NCBI RefSeq assembly: GCF_003003175.1
Contig: NZ_PVTY01000020.1
Span: 1 to 32,645 of the forward strand
Origin: Nesterenkonia sandarakina
GTDB taxonomy: Bacteria; Actinomycetota; Actinomycetes; Actinomycetales; Micrococcaceae
DNA: 32,645 nucleotides
Reading direction: 5' to 3'
Position 1 is the first letter of the stretch, and each line of letters opens with the position of its first letter. The notes beneath the pieces are model-generated. The model was not told where the DNA came from, searched no databases, and was given only the letters and a program-made list of their open reading frames with translations. Shown piece by piece: positions 1 to 7,435 of the stretch. Made by a program: the position numbers and the translations under genes.

Positions 1-217
1 CTGCGGGAGTCTGGGACGGGCTCTGAACGGGTCGAGAGGTTCGATCCTTGAGTCCTTCCTCGCCTTCGGCGAGGTACCGGGTGACCCAGGTGGTCACGGT
101 GGGACGCGAGACTCGGAACTCCGCAGCGACGTGGGATTTGGGGATCCCGTCGCTCAGGTGACGAGTCACCATGCGCAGTCGTCCGGTCGGGGTCAGTGGT
201 GCGTTAGCGTGGATCAT
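1..217 (-). mobile_element. IS481-family transposase, N-terminal part (cut by window edge)
   Basis: Read on the minus strand from the ATG at 217, the sequence gives a protein beginning MIHANAPLTPTGRLRMVTRH, followed by SDGIPKSHVAAEF and VSRPTVTTWVTRYLAEGEEG. This is the helix-turn-helix N-terminus typical of IS481-family DDE transposases, which bind the element's ends and move it. About 72 codons are visible. The DDE catalytic domain lies beyond the left edge, so it cannot be said whether the element is intact. An AGGAGA ribosome binding site sits at 229-234, about 11 nt before the start. The tip of the element is probably the sequence that reads TGTTGTGGGG on the minus strand from 329, because IS481 elements usually begin with TGT, but the other end is not available for comparison. 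Confidence 0.85.
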
Positions 218-343
218 GGGCGGGCTCTTCTCCTGCGGATGGGTTGTGTAGGAACTTCCATCCTGTGGCGGGGAGCCCGTTCCTCATCTCATCGACGCAC
301 CAGTGGCAAGAACCTCATGCCCCACAACATCTAGGCTTGGACC

Positions 344-832
344 GTGGTGGAGATCGTCAAGTACATGTCCCACCATCGGGACGAGGTTCTCGCCCTGTCC
401 CTGCGCGCCTGGGATCCGGTGTTCCCGCTCATGCGTGAGTCGGTCACTGCGTTCGTCTACGAGAACTTCTATCCGAACGGCTGGCGCGAGCGCCAGTTCG
501 AGGATCTGGCCTCGGTCCTGGACGGTGAGCCCGAGAACGTCGCCGTGGCAGTGGACGGTTCGACGATCCTCGGCTGGGTCTGCACCCGTCTACATGCGCA
601 GGACCAGATGAGTGAGTTCTATGTGCTGGCGGTCGATCCGGCGTTTCAGGGCAGGGGCATCGCCCGGGCCCTCATGGAGCACTCTTTCCACCAGGCGCGG
701 CAAGCGGGCATGCGGATGGTGCTGGTGGAGACCGGCGGCGACCCGGGACATGCGCCGGCGCGTCGCGCCTATGAGGCTGTCGGGTTTCAGCGCTGGCCGG
801 TGGCCAGGTACTTCAAAGATCTCTCCGGCTGA
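344..832 (+). CDS. GNAT-family N-acetyltransferase
   Basis: The 162-residue protein has the GNAT fold signature. An N-terminal strand and helix (residues 1-25) is followed by the acetyl-CoA binding motif A near residues 95-110 (VDPAFQGRGIARAL, with the Q-x-x-G-x-G/A core) and a C-terminal RRAYEAVGFQRW segment that matches motif B. Such enzymes transfer an acetyl group from acetyl-CoA to an amine; the acceptor cannot be read from the sequence. The GTG at 344 was chosen because the first strand begins directly there; an ATG at 365 would remove it. No good ribosome binding site precedes it, and the probable end of the IS481 element lies only about 14 nt upstream, so the native promoter may have been displaced. 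It converges with the minus-strand lysR remnant. Confidence 0.85.
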   Translation: MVEIVKYMSHHRDEVLALSLRAWDPVFPLMRESVTAFVYENFYPNGWRERQFEDLASVLDGEPENVAVAVDGSTILGWVCTRLHAQDQMSEFYVLAVDPAFQGRGIARALMEHSFHQARQAGMRMVLVETGGDPGHAPARRAYEAVGFQRWPVARYFKDLSG

Positions 833-874
833 AGGCGATCGCGCGGCCGCACCGCCGCATGAGGTCGAACGACT

Positions 875-942
875 GCGGCCGCGTCCGCAGGCTCTGGGCG
901 ACACCTCCACGGTGGTGCACCAGGTCCTGCGGACGCGGCCGC
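875..942. terminator. Long perfect hairpin between convergent genes
   Basis: Two 17-nt arms, GCGGCCGCGTCCGCAGG at 875-891 and its exact reverse complement at 926-942, flank a 34-nt loop that carries its own short CACC/GGTG pairing. It sits between the end of the acetyltransferase gene and the end of the converging lysR remnant. A bidirectional transcription stop is likely, although no T-tract follows on either side. Confidence 0.5.
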
Positions 943-963
943 GAGCTCTCAGCGTGAGTCTGA

Positions 964-1791
964 TCAGCTCAGAAGACCATGTCGAAGGCGAACGGGCCGA
1001 TGATCACGGTGAAGATCGTGATCAAGATGACCCCGACCACGTTGAGCACCAGGCCACCACGGACCATCTCGGCCGGCGCCGGCAAGGACCAGGGGAAGGA
1101 GTGCCTCGCGGCTTTCGATCTCCACGGCGATGCTGCTGCCGGGAGCTCCGGCAAGCACCAGGTCAGCTGCGCGTCGAACTCCGGTGCCCGGCTGGCCCAC
1201 GATCAGGCGTGCGCCGGAGAGCGCCCGCGGCAGCAGGGGTGCCGGGCCCGGGGGGAGTGTCTGCGGATCCTTGGCGACGCAGAGATAGTTCTGGACCTCC
1301 AAGGGGTGGATCGTCAGGTCCCTGGGGGGCGCCTCATTGACTGACCGCGCCATGAGGCCCAGCTCAGCGCCTCCTCCCCGCAGGGAAGAGACGACATCTC
1401 CGCGGCTGGCCGCGGCCTTGACCACGATCTGCACGCCCGGATACTGCTCCAGGAAGCGGCCCACCAAGGGTGCCAGCGGGCTTGCTGCCTGTGAGGGAGT
1501 CGAGCAGATCACCAGACGTCCGGTCTGAAGCCCGTCGACGGCGTCGACCAACGACCGGGCGAGGTCCACACCGTGCATCACCTCCCGCGCAGCAGGGATG
1601 ATCGCCTCGCCGGCGGCGGTCAGCGTCAGGGAGCGTCCGGTCCGGTGGAACAGGCTGGTTCCGAGCTCCTGTTCCAGGCTCCGCAGCGCCTGTGAGATCG
1701 AGGGTTGGGCGACCATCAGTGAGTCCGCGGCTCGGTGCACGCCTCCCTGGTCCACGACGGCGAGAAAGTACCGAAGCTGACGCAGATTCAT
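964..1791 (-). pseudogene. LysR-family transcriptional regulator, C-terminus lost by deletion
   Basis: Residues 1-60 are a clear LysR winged helix (MNLRQLRYFLAVVDQGGVHR, then AQPSISQALRSLEQELGTSLFHRTGRSLTLTAAG). The effector domain follows up to VEIESREALLPLVLAGAG at about residue 237. After that the frame reads RDGPWWPGAQRGRG and similar low-sense sequence to a stop at 964, while the neighbouring frame reads the tail of a permease. The last 55-60 residues expected for the family are missing. DNA binding and dimerisation may survive, but the effector domain is incomplete. Its ATG overlaps the stop of the hydrolase upstream by 4 nt (ATGA at 1788-1791), so it was co-transcribed with two hydrolases and perhaps originally with the permease it controlled. 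Confidence 0.75.
969..1080 (-). pseudogene. 3' remnant of an SLC13/DASS-type anion permease
   Basis: In a minus-strand frame different from that of lysR, the last 34 codons read EMVRGGLVLNVVGVILITIF and end in GPFAFDMVF before a TGA at 969-971. A charged turn followed by one long hydrophobic helix is how sodium/anion permeases of the SLC13 (DASS) type end. Everything upstream of the glutamate is missing and is replaced by the middle of lysR. The join lies in or next to the palindromic GCCGGCGCCGGC at about 1072-1083. The family call rests on a single helix, so it is probable rather than certain. It marks the far side of a deletion. Confidence 0.6.
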
Positions 1792-2558
1792 CGAGTGTCC
1801 TCACGGTGGGAGATCCGCCGGACCCCTTCGAGGATCGCCTCGTGCACCGAGAGCCTGCCGAGCGGCAGGAAGTGCCCACGGGTGCCGAGCTGCACATTAT
1901 GTGCGCCCTCGAGGTGGCTTCCGCCGGGGATGTGCGGGTCGAACCGACCGTAGATCGAGACGATCCTGCTGTTCACCTCCTGGCTCGCACCGAGCTCTGT
2001 GAGCTCTGGGGAGCGGGGCAGGAAGAGTCTGATCGCAGGAAGCGGCAGCAGGCGGGCCAGGGGGGACCCCTCGAACGGAGTGTTCAGCGTGACCATCCCG
2101 AGGATCAGGTCGGAGTCGAGGCGCCGGGTGAGCAGAAGCTTGCCGATCAGCCCGCCCTTGCTGTGCGCCACGAGCACGCAGCGCCCGATGCGCTCCCGCC
2201 GGATGTGCTCGTCCACCAGATCGGCCATGTCCGCGATGGTGCCGCCGTTGTAGCCCAGGTCCACCACGGCGTGCACGTCGTAGCACCCTTCCCGCAGCAC
2301 GTTGGCCACTGGCTGCATGAAGGCCCAGGTCTCGTAGATCCCCGGCAGCAGCAGGACCGCGGGCTTCTGAGAGTCGGGCCGGCGGTACGCCTGGGGGTCG
2401 GGCCCGCGCAGCAGCCCGGACGCCTGCCGGCGCAGCGCATAGGCGTAGTCGCGGATCCAGGCGCTGAGGTTGAGCCCGAGATCGGTCGCCGCCCGCAGCC
2501 GAGCACCGTTCTTCTCGGCGCGGGGGACGCGCCGAGGCAGCCGAGGCGGTCGAGTCAT
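1788..2558 (-). CDS. Lipase-like alpha/beta hydrolase
   Basis: A 256-residue alpha/beta hydrolase. It has an oxyanion-side LLLPGIYETW segment, a nucleophile elbow AHSKGG, a candidate acid in YGRFDPHIP and a candidate catalytic histidine in RGHFLPLG. The HSKGG elbow and the absence of a signal peptide suggest a cytoplasmic lipase or esterase of the triacylglycerol-lipase-like group; the substrate is unknown. The ATG at 2558 was chosen because it overlaps the stop of the upstream hydrolase by 4 nt (ATGA at 2555-2558), a usual translational coupling arrangement. A longer frame exists, but it only reads antisense-like arginine-rich sequence inside the upstream gene. Its own stop overlaps the lysR start in the same way, so the three genes form one tightly packed unit. 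Confidence 0.85.
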   Translation of the reverse strand: MTRPPRLPRRVPRAEKNGARLRAATDLGLNLSAWIRDYAYALRRQASGLLRGPDPQAYRRPDSQKPAVLLLPGIYETWAFMQPVANVLREGCYDVHAVVDLGYNGGTIADMADLVDEHIRRERIGRCVLVAHSKGGLIGKLLLTRRLDSDLILGMVTLNTPFEGSPLARLLPLPAIRLFLPRSPELTELGASQEVNSRIVSIYGRFDPHIPGGSHLEGAHNVQLGTRGHFLPLGRLSVHEAILEGVRRISHREDTR

Positions 2559-3367
2559 GCGGGCCGGGAGGCCGGCTGCGGGTCGCGCCGCTCGGCGTCG
2601 ACGGCGGCCAGGAAGGGGGCGCATGCGGCGGCGAGTTCGGGAGCTCGGTTGATCTGGAGCGCATGCGGCGCATTCGGGATCTCCAGCATACTGGCGTCCG
2701 GGGCGAGGTCCACCAGCTGCTGGGCCCACTGCGCCGAGGCGATCGGATCCCGCTCTCCGCGGATCACCAGCCCGGGGATCAGACAGCGCCGGACGGACTC
2801 CTCCGTCCGGTGGCCGAGCATGTGTCGGACCGTGTGCAGGTAGCGCAGCGGGCCCATTCGCAGGTAGTTGCGGAACACCACGACGTTGTTGCGCAGCGGT
2901 TCACGCAGGGTGTCGCGGACCAGCCGTGAGCTCTGGCCCAGGAAGCTGCGCTCGGCCGGGTCCACCGTGGGTCCGATCAGCACGTAGCCGGCATAGAGCC
3001 CCGGGTTGGATGCGACGGTGTCGGCGATGACCTGGCACCCCATCGAATGCCCGACGACGACGACGGGGTGATCCAGGTCCAGGGTCCTGACCAGCCCGGC
3101 GACGACCTCGCCGAGCTCCGAGATGGTCAGCGCGCGCTCCGGATTGGGGGTCTTTCCGTAGCCGGGCAGGTCCAGTGCGTAGACGTCGTGGGTCGCGGCA
3201 AGCTCCTCGGTGAGGGGCAGGAAGTACTTCCCAGACATGCCGAGCCCGTGCACCAGCACGATCGGTGGTCGCTGCGGGGTGAACGTTCCGCGCACATCCA
3301 CGGCATGGTCCCCGACCTGCAGTCGCCGCGTGCCGGGCCCCATCTCGGGGGTCTCTCGTTGGAACAT
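2555..3367 (-). CDS. Alpha/beta fold hydrolase
   Basis: A 270-residue alpha/beta hydrolase with all the expected landmarks: HGLGMSGKYF (oxyanion loop), VVGHSMGCQV (serine nucleophile), RGERDPIA (acid) and NAPHALQI (histidine). The layout resembles carboxylesterases and meta-cleavage-product hydrolases; the substrate cannot be assigned. The start was placed at the ATG at 3367, which has AAGGGG about 4 nt upstream. An ATG at 3433 would add an arginine-rich stretch without homology appeal and has no ribosome binding site. It is the first gene of the minus-strand unit that continues with the lipase-like gene and the lysR remnant. Two different hydrolases with a LysR regulator suggest a small catabolic or detoxifying operon. 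Confidence 0.87.
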   Translation of the reverse strand: MFQRETPEMGPGTRRLQVGDHAVDVRGTFTPQRPPIVLVHGLGMSGKYFLPLTEELAATHDVYALDLPGYGKTPNPERALTISELGEVVAGLVRTLDLDHPVVVVGHSMGCQVIADTVASNPGLYAGYVLIGPTVDPAERSFLGQSSRLVRDTLREPLRNNVVVFRNYLRMGPLRYLHTVRHMLGHRTEESVRRCLIPGLVIRGERDPIASAQWAQQLVDLAPDASMLEIPNAPHALQINRAPELAAACAPFLAAVDAERRDPQPASRPA

Positions 3368-3492
3368 CGGACCCCTTGGTCTTCTCGAGTGATGCCGGAG
3401 CGAGCCCCTTGTGGCACCTCGCAGACGCCTCATCGTAGCGAGGTGAGCTGGACGTCCTGTCAGGGGGCATTCGCGGATGCCGGGTCTGCCGC

Positions 3493-5628
3493 CTATACGC
3501 TCTGAGCGGAGAGCTCAGAGGTGCTCACCTCCGGCGAGAGATCAAGACGGCGCAGCAGCTGGGCGTTCAGCGCAACCACGACGGTGGAGGCTGACATCAG
3601 GATGGCGCCGATGCTCATCGGGAGCACGAATCCCACGGGCGCCAGCACGCCTGCGGCAAGCGGCACCGCGGCGAGGTTGTAGCCGGCGGCCCACCAGAGG
3701 TTCTGCTTCATCTTGCGGTAGCTGGCCTCGGAGAGTCGGAAGACGGAGAGCACCGAGCGCGGGTCGGAGCTGGCCAGGATGACTCCAGCGGAGCCGATGG
3801 CCACATCGGTGCCTGCGCCGATGGCGATGCCGACGTCGGCCTGAGCCAGGGCAGGAGCGTCGTTGACGCCGTCGCCGACCATGGCGACCTTCATTCCCTC
3901 AGACTGGAGTTCGGCAACCTTCGCCGCCTTATCCTCGGGGCGCACCCCTGCGAAGACTCTGTCGATGCCCAGTTCTCGGGCCACGGTCTCGGCCACCGCC
4001 TGGGCGTCCCCGGTGATCATCACGACTTCGACATCGCGGGCATGCAGCGCCTCAACGGCATCCCGGGACTCGGGGCGGACTTCATCGGCGAGCCTCAGCG
4101 CGCCGATCACCTCGCCGTCCGCCAGCACGTGCAGGATGATCGCGCCTTCCTTCCGCCACTGATCGGTCACCTCCAGCGCGTGCTGTCCTCGTTGGTCCAG
4201 AAGATGCGGACCGCCGACCTCCACGACGCTGCCATCCACTGATGCGCGCACACCGACAGCCGGAGACGAGGAGAAGTCCGTGCCCTTCGGCACCCGCAGC
4301 TCCCGCTGTCTCGCCGCACCTACGATCGCCCTGGCCAATGGGTGTTCGCTGTCTGACTCGGCGGCCGCCGCGAGGGCCAGGACGTCGTCCTCCTGGCGGT
4401 TTGGGGTGGGGTGGATCCCGGTGACGGTGGGCTCGCCCTTGGTGAGCGTGCCGGTCTTGTCGAAGAGCACGGCGTTGATCGTGCGCATGGACTCCAATGC
4501 CAGGCGGTCCTTCACCAGCACGCCTGCCCGGGCGGCCCGTTCGGTGGCGATCGAGACCACCAATGGGATCGCGAGACCCAGTGCGTGGGGGCAGGCGATC
4601 ACCAGGACGGTGATCGTGCGGACCACCGCGGCGTCGGGCATCCCGAGGAATGCCCAGCTCAGCGCGGTGACGACTGCGGAACCCAGGGCGAACCAGAACA
4701 ACCAGCCCGCGGCGGTATCGGCGAGGCGCTGGGCTCTTGATGAGGAGGCCTGCGCATCCGAGACGAGCTTCCGGATTCCGGCCAGCGCGGTATCTCCTCC
4801 GATGGCCGTCACTTCGACGCGCAGCCCGGAGTCGGTGGCCACGGTGCCGGCGACGACCTGTTCACCGGTGCCGCGGTGGACCGTCCTGGATTCACCGGTG
4901 ACCATGGATTCATCAATCGAGGCACCTCCATCGATGATCCTGCCGTCGGCCGGAATCGACGAGCCTGGCCTGACGATCACCACATCGCCGACGGCCAGCT
5001 CGGAGGGAGCGACCTTCACGACGTCGTCGCCCTGGACCTTCTCGGCCTCATCCGGCAGCAGCGCCGCCAGAGAGTCCAAGGCGGAAGTGGTCTGTGCCAG
5101 CGAGCGCATCTCGATCCAATGGCCCAGAAGCATGATGACCACGAGCAGGGCCAGCTCCCACCAGAAGTTCAGCTCGTGATCCAGGATCCTCAGCGTCGCG
5201 CCCCAGGATGCGATGAACGCCACGGTGATCGCGAGCCCGATGAGCAGCATCATTCCGGGCTGCCGACTCCGGATCTCTGAGACTGCCCCCGTCAGGAAGG
5301 GGCGGCCGCCCCAGAGGTAGATCACGGTGCCCAGGACGGGGGACACCCACCACACCCACGAGGAGTCAGGGAGTTCGTAGCCGATCAGGTGCGCGAACAT
5401 CTCATTGAAGCCCACCACCGGGATGGCCAAGACTGCCGTGATCCAGAACAGCCGACGGAACTGACCGACGTGGTCTCCATGGTCTCCGTGGCTGTATCCT
5501 GAGTGTTCTGCGTGCACCTGATGAGGGTCAGCGCGGTCGTGACTCCGATGCTGGTCGTGGTCGTGGTGCGAGGTGTCTGCAGTGGCACCTGGCGCAGTCT
5601 CGTGGGGTGCTCGCGGGGAATGGTCCAT
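3493..5628 (-). CDS. copB: CopB-type copper-translocating P1B ATPase
   Basis: A 711-residue heavy-metal P-type ATPase. It starts with a cytoplasmic His-rich tail (residues 1-55, HHDHDQHRSHD and similar) instead of a CXXC ferredoxin-like domain. Membrane helices follow, then the actuator TGES at 244-247, the metal-site CPH at 346-348, the phosphorylation site DKTGT with Asp390, the P1B marker HP at 429-430 and the hinge GDGVND at 585-590. The last two helices carry YN at 650-651 and two Met-Ser pairs at 671-672 and 678-679. CPH plus a His-rich N-terminus defines the P1B-3 (CopB) class, which exports Cu and possibly Ag at the plasma membrane. The ATG at 5628 was chosen because a longer reading frame runs through the promoter. 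A CsoR-like palindrome lies just upstream. Confidence 0.93.
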   Translation of the reverse strand: MDHSPRAPHETAPGATADTSHHDHDQHRSHDRADPHQVHAEHSGYSHGDHGDHVGQFRRLFWITAVLAIPVVGFNEMFAHLIGYELPDSSWVWWVSPVLGTVIYLWGGRPFLTGAVSEIRSRQPGMMLLIGLAITVAFIASWGATLRILDHELNFWWELALLVVIMLLGHWIEMRSLAQTTSALDSLAALLPDEAEKVQGDDVVKVAPSELAVGDVVIVRPGSSIPADGRIIDGGASIDESMVTGESRTVHRGTGEQVVAGTVATDSGLRVEVTAIGGDTALAGIRKLVSDAQASSSRAQRLADTAAGWLFWFALGSAVVTALSWAFLGMPDAAVVRTITVLVIACPHALGLAIPLVVSIATERAARAGVLVKDRLALESMRTINAVLFDKTGTLTKGEPTVTGIHPTPNRQEDDVLALAAAAESDSEHPLARAIVGAARQRELRVPKGTDFSSSPAVGVRASVDGSVVEVGGPHLLDQRGQHALEVTDQWRKEGAIILHVLADGEVIGALRLADEVRPESRDAVEALHARDVEVVMITGDAQAVAETVARELGIDRVFAGVRPEDKAAKVAELQSEGMKVAMVGDGVNDAPALAQADVGIAIGAGTDVAIGSAGVILASSDPRSVLSVFRLSEASYRKMKQNLWWAAGYNLAAVPLAAGVLAPVGFVLPMSIGAILMSASTVVVALNAQLLRRLDLSPEVSTSELSAQSV

Positions 5629-5637
5629 AATCCTTGT

Positions 5638-5654
5638 ATACCCCCAGGGGGTAT
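5638..5654. promoter_or_regulatory. CsoR-like operator palindrome upstream of copB
   Basis: ATACCCCCAGGGGGTAT is a perfect inverted repeat around a single central base. It lies 10-26 nt before the copB start and about 120 nt before the divergent lipoprotein gene. Runs of C and G flanked by ATA/TAT are the hallmark of sites bound by the copper-sensing repressor CsoR, which leaves DNA when it binds Cu(I). No csoR gene is in the window, so the regulator would have to act in trans. Confidence 0.7.
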
Positions 5655-5775
5655 GGGGGTCAAGGTCTGATCGCGAGGTGAGCTTCATCAAATCTTCAGA
5701 AGACTCGAGGCCCGGCCCGAACCCATCACGGATGGTGTGAAGGCTCGCCGATTCACCCTTGGAGGAGGTAGACAG

Positions 5776-6627
5776 ATGCAGCGCGTGAACCGCAGACGTC
5801 TCATCGCCGGAGGCCTCGGCGTGCTGGGAGCGGGTGCCCTGGCGGCTTGCTCCCCAGATGGTCGGCCGGAAGCCCCGGGCGCGGAAGCGACTGCATCGCT
5901 CTCCCACATCCATGCCGTCGTCCGCGATCCTGCCGATTCATCGGTCGTGCTGCTGGCGGCGCACCAGGGTCTGTTTCGACTCAGTGAGCAGCGCCCGACC
6001 GCCGTCGGCCCTGAGATTGATCTGATGGGCTTCACAGTCACCCCCGACGGTCGCTACCTCGCGTCTGGGCACCCCGGACCGGGAGTCGACCTCCCGGAAC
6101 CGCTCGGGCTGATCGAGTCCACGGACCGGGGCGAGAGTTGGAACGTGATTTCCCAAGGAGGCGAATCCGACTTCCACGCTCTGGCATCCACTGCAGACCA
6201 GGTGCTCGGCTTCGACGGCGAACTGCGACTCAGCGACGACGGCCAGACATGGACGACCCTGCCCATCGGTTCCATGCCCGCCTCCGTCGCGATCGCCGAA
6301 GACAGCGGAACCATGTGGGCTGCGACCGAGGAAGGTGTTCTGCGCTCTGAGGACGGGACCACATGGGATCGCCTGGACACGCCGCAGCTCATCCAGTTCC
6401 TGACCTGGGTCGATGAGCAGACGATCGTGGGCGCCAGCGTCGAGGGTCATGTGTTGATCAGTCATGACGCGGGAGACAGTTGGACGGTCAGCCAAGAGTC
6501 GGTCGGGGAGGTCTCTGCATTGGGAGCGGGACTGACCGGCGAGGGCGACGTCGAGGTGCTGTTGGTGGTGGGCGTGTCAGTCCTTCGCACACTCGACGGC
6601 GGGGAGACCACCGAGCGGCTTCTCTGA
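5776..6627 (+). CDS. Exported Asp-box (BNR-repeat, sialidase-like) lipoprotein
   Basis: A 283-residue exported protein. The N-terminus has NRRRLIAGG, a twin-arginine-like start, then a hydrophobic stretch ending in the lipobox LAAC, so it is probably a Tat-exported lipoprotein. The rest is a beta-propeller with repeated Asp-boxes of the S-x-D-x-G-x-T/S-W type: STDRGESW, LSDDGQTW, RSEDGTTW and SHDAGDSW. Proteins of this kind are often annotated as exo-alpha-sialidase or F510_1955 family, but the propeller alone does not show glycosidase activity. The ATG at 5776 has GGAGGAGG upstream. It diverges from copB and is followed by a DUF305 gene, a grouping common in copper-resistance loci, so a metal-related envelope role is inferred. 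Confidence 0.82.
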   Translation: MQRVNRRRLIAGGLGVLGAGALAACSPDGRPEAPGAEATASLSHIHAVVRDPADSSVVLLAAHQGLFRLSEQRPTAVGPEIDLMGFTVTPDGRYLASGHPGPGVDLPEPLGLIESTDRGESWNVISQGGESDFHALASTADQVLGFDGELRLSDDGQTWTTLPIGSMPASVAIAEDSGTMWAATEEGVLRSEDGTTWDRLDTPQLIQFLTWVDEQTIVGASVEGHVLISHDAGDSWTVSQESVGEVSALGAGLTGEGDVEVLLVVGVSVLRTLDGGETTERLL

Positions 6628-6648
6628 GCCGATCGGCGGAGACCACCC

Positions 6649-7281
6649 TCAGAGGTCGGTCAGCAGTTCTTCCATCTGCTCGATCTCGGCCTGCTGAGAC
6701 TCGATGATGGACTCCGAGAGTTCCAGGGCTGCGGGGTTCTCGCCGTCCTGGAGGTGCTGCTCCGCCGAATCGATGGCGCCTTCATGATGGACGATCATCT
6801 GCTCCAAGAACATGCCCGAAGCGGCGTCGCCGGTGGATTCTTCGAGCTGGTCGAGGTCTTCCTCGCTCATCATGCCATCGTGGCCCATCGTGTCCCCGTT
6901 CATATCGCCGTGGTCCATGCCTTCCATGTCCCCATGATCGGCGTCCTCGTCGCTCGCTCCCCAGGCGTCCAGCCACGATTGCATCTGCTCGATCTCGGGG
7001 CCCTGTGCGTCACGGATCTCCTCGGCCAGGGTCTCCACCTCAGGATCGACGTCATCCTTCTCGAGTATCATCTCCGACATGTGGACTGCCTGCTGGTGAT
7101 GCGGAATCATGCCGGAGATGTAGTCGACGTCGGCGTCGTTGTACTGCGCCGAGGTGTCCTCCGCGGCCTGTTCCTGATCCGACGGGGCTTCCTCGGACTG
7201 GTCGTCCGACGCGCCACAGCCGGTCAGCGCTGCGGTGAGCGCGAAGGCGCCGATGAATGCTGCAGATGTCCTGGTCTTCAT
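6649..7281 (-). CDS. DUF305 lipoprotein, probably metal-stress related
   Basis: A 210-residue lipoprotein. A signal peptide with lipobox LTGC is followed by an acidic linker and the DUF305 core. That core has the two conserved paired-His motifs GMIPHHQQAVHMSEM near the start and QMIVHHEGAIDSAEQH near the end. Between them is a His/Met/Asp-rich insert (DHGDMEGMDHGDMNGDTMGH) of the sort that binds copper or silver. DUF305 proteins form helical, ferritin-like bundles and are repeatedly found in copper-resistance clusters; their biochemical role is unsettled. The ATG at 7281 has AGGAG upstream at good spacing. It is convergent with the Asp-box lipoprotein gene. Confidence 0.9.
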   Translation of the reverse strand: MKTRTSAAFIGAFALTAALTGCGASDDQSEEAPSDQEQAAEDTSAQYNDADVDYISGMIPHHQQAVHMSEMILEKDDVDPEVETLAEEIRDAQGPEIEQMQSWLDAWGASDEDADHGDMEGMDHGDMNGDTMGHDGMMSEEDLDQLEESTGDAASGMFLEQMIVHHEGAIDSAEQHLQDGENPAALELSESIIESQQAEIEQMEELLTDL

Positions 7282-7435
7282 AGTCTGCTCCTGGGTAGAG
7301 ATCACTTGTGTCTTGCTCAGGAGTCAACCGCACGGCAGGTCCCGGCATTGCCGAGAAGCGCGATCTTGAGGAAACCTTCATCAAGTGCAGACCGGTTCTT
7401 GACCGGACCATGCCGGCTTCACCTCGCTGGAGTGC

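Noticed and set aside
3493-5913. N-terminal extension of the copper ATPase to 5913
   Set aside because: The extra 95 residues run through the CsoR-like operator and the divergent gene's start and have no domain.
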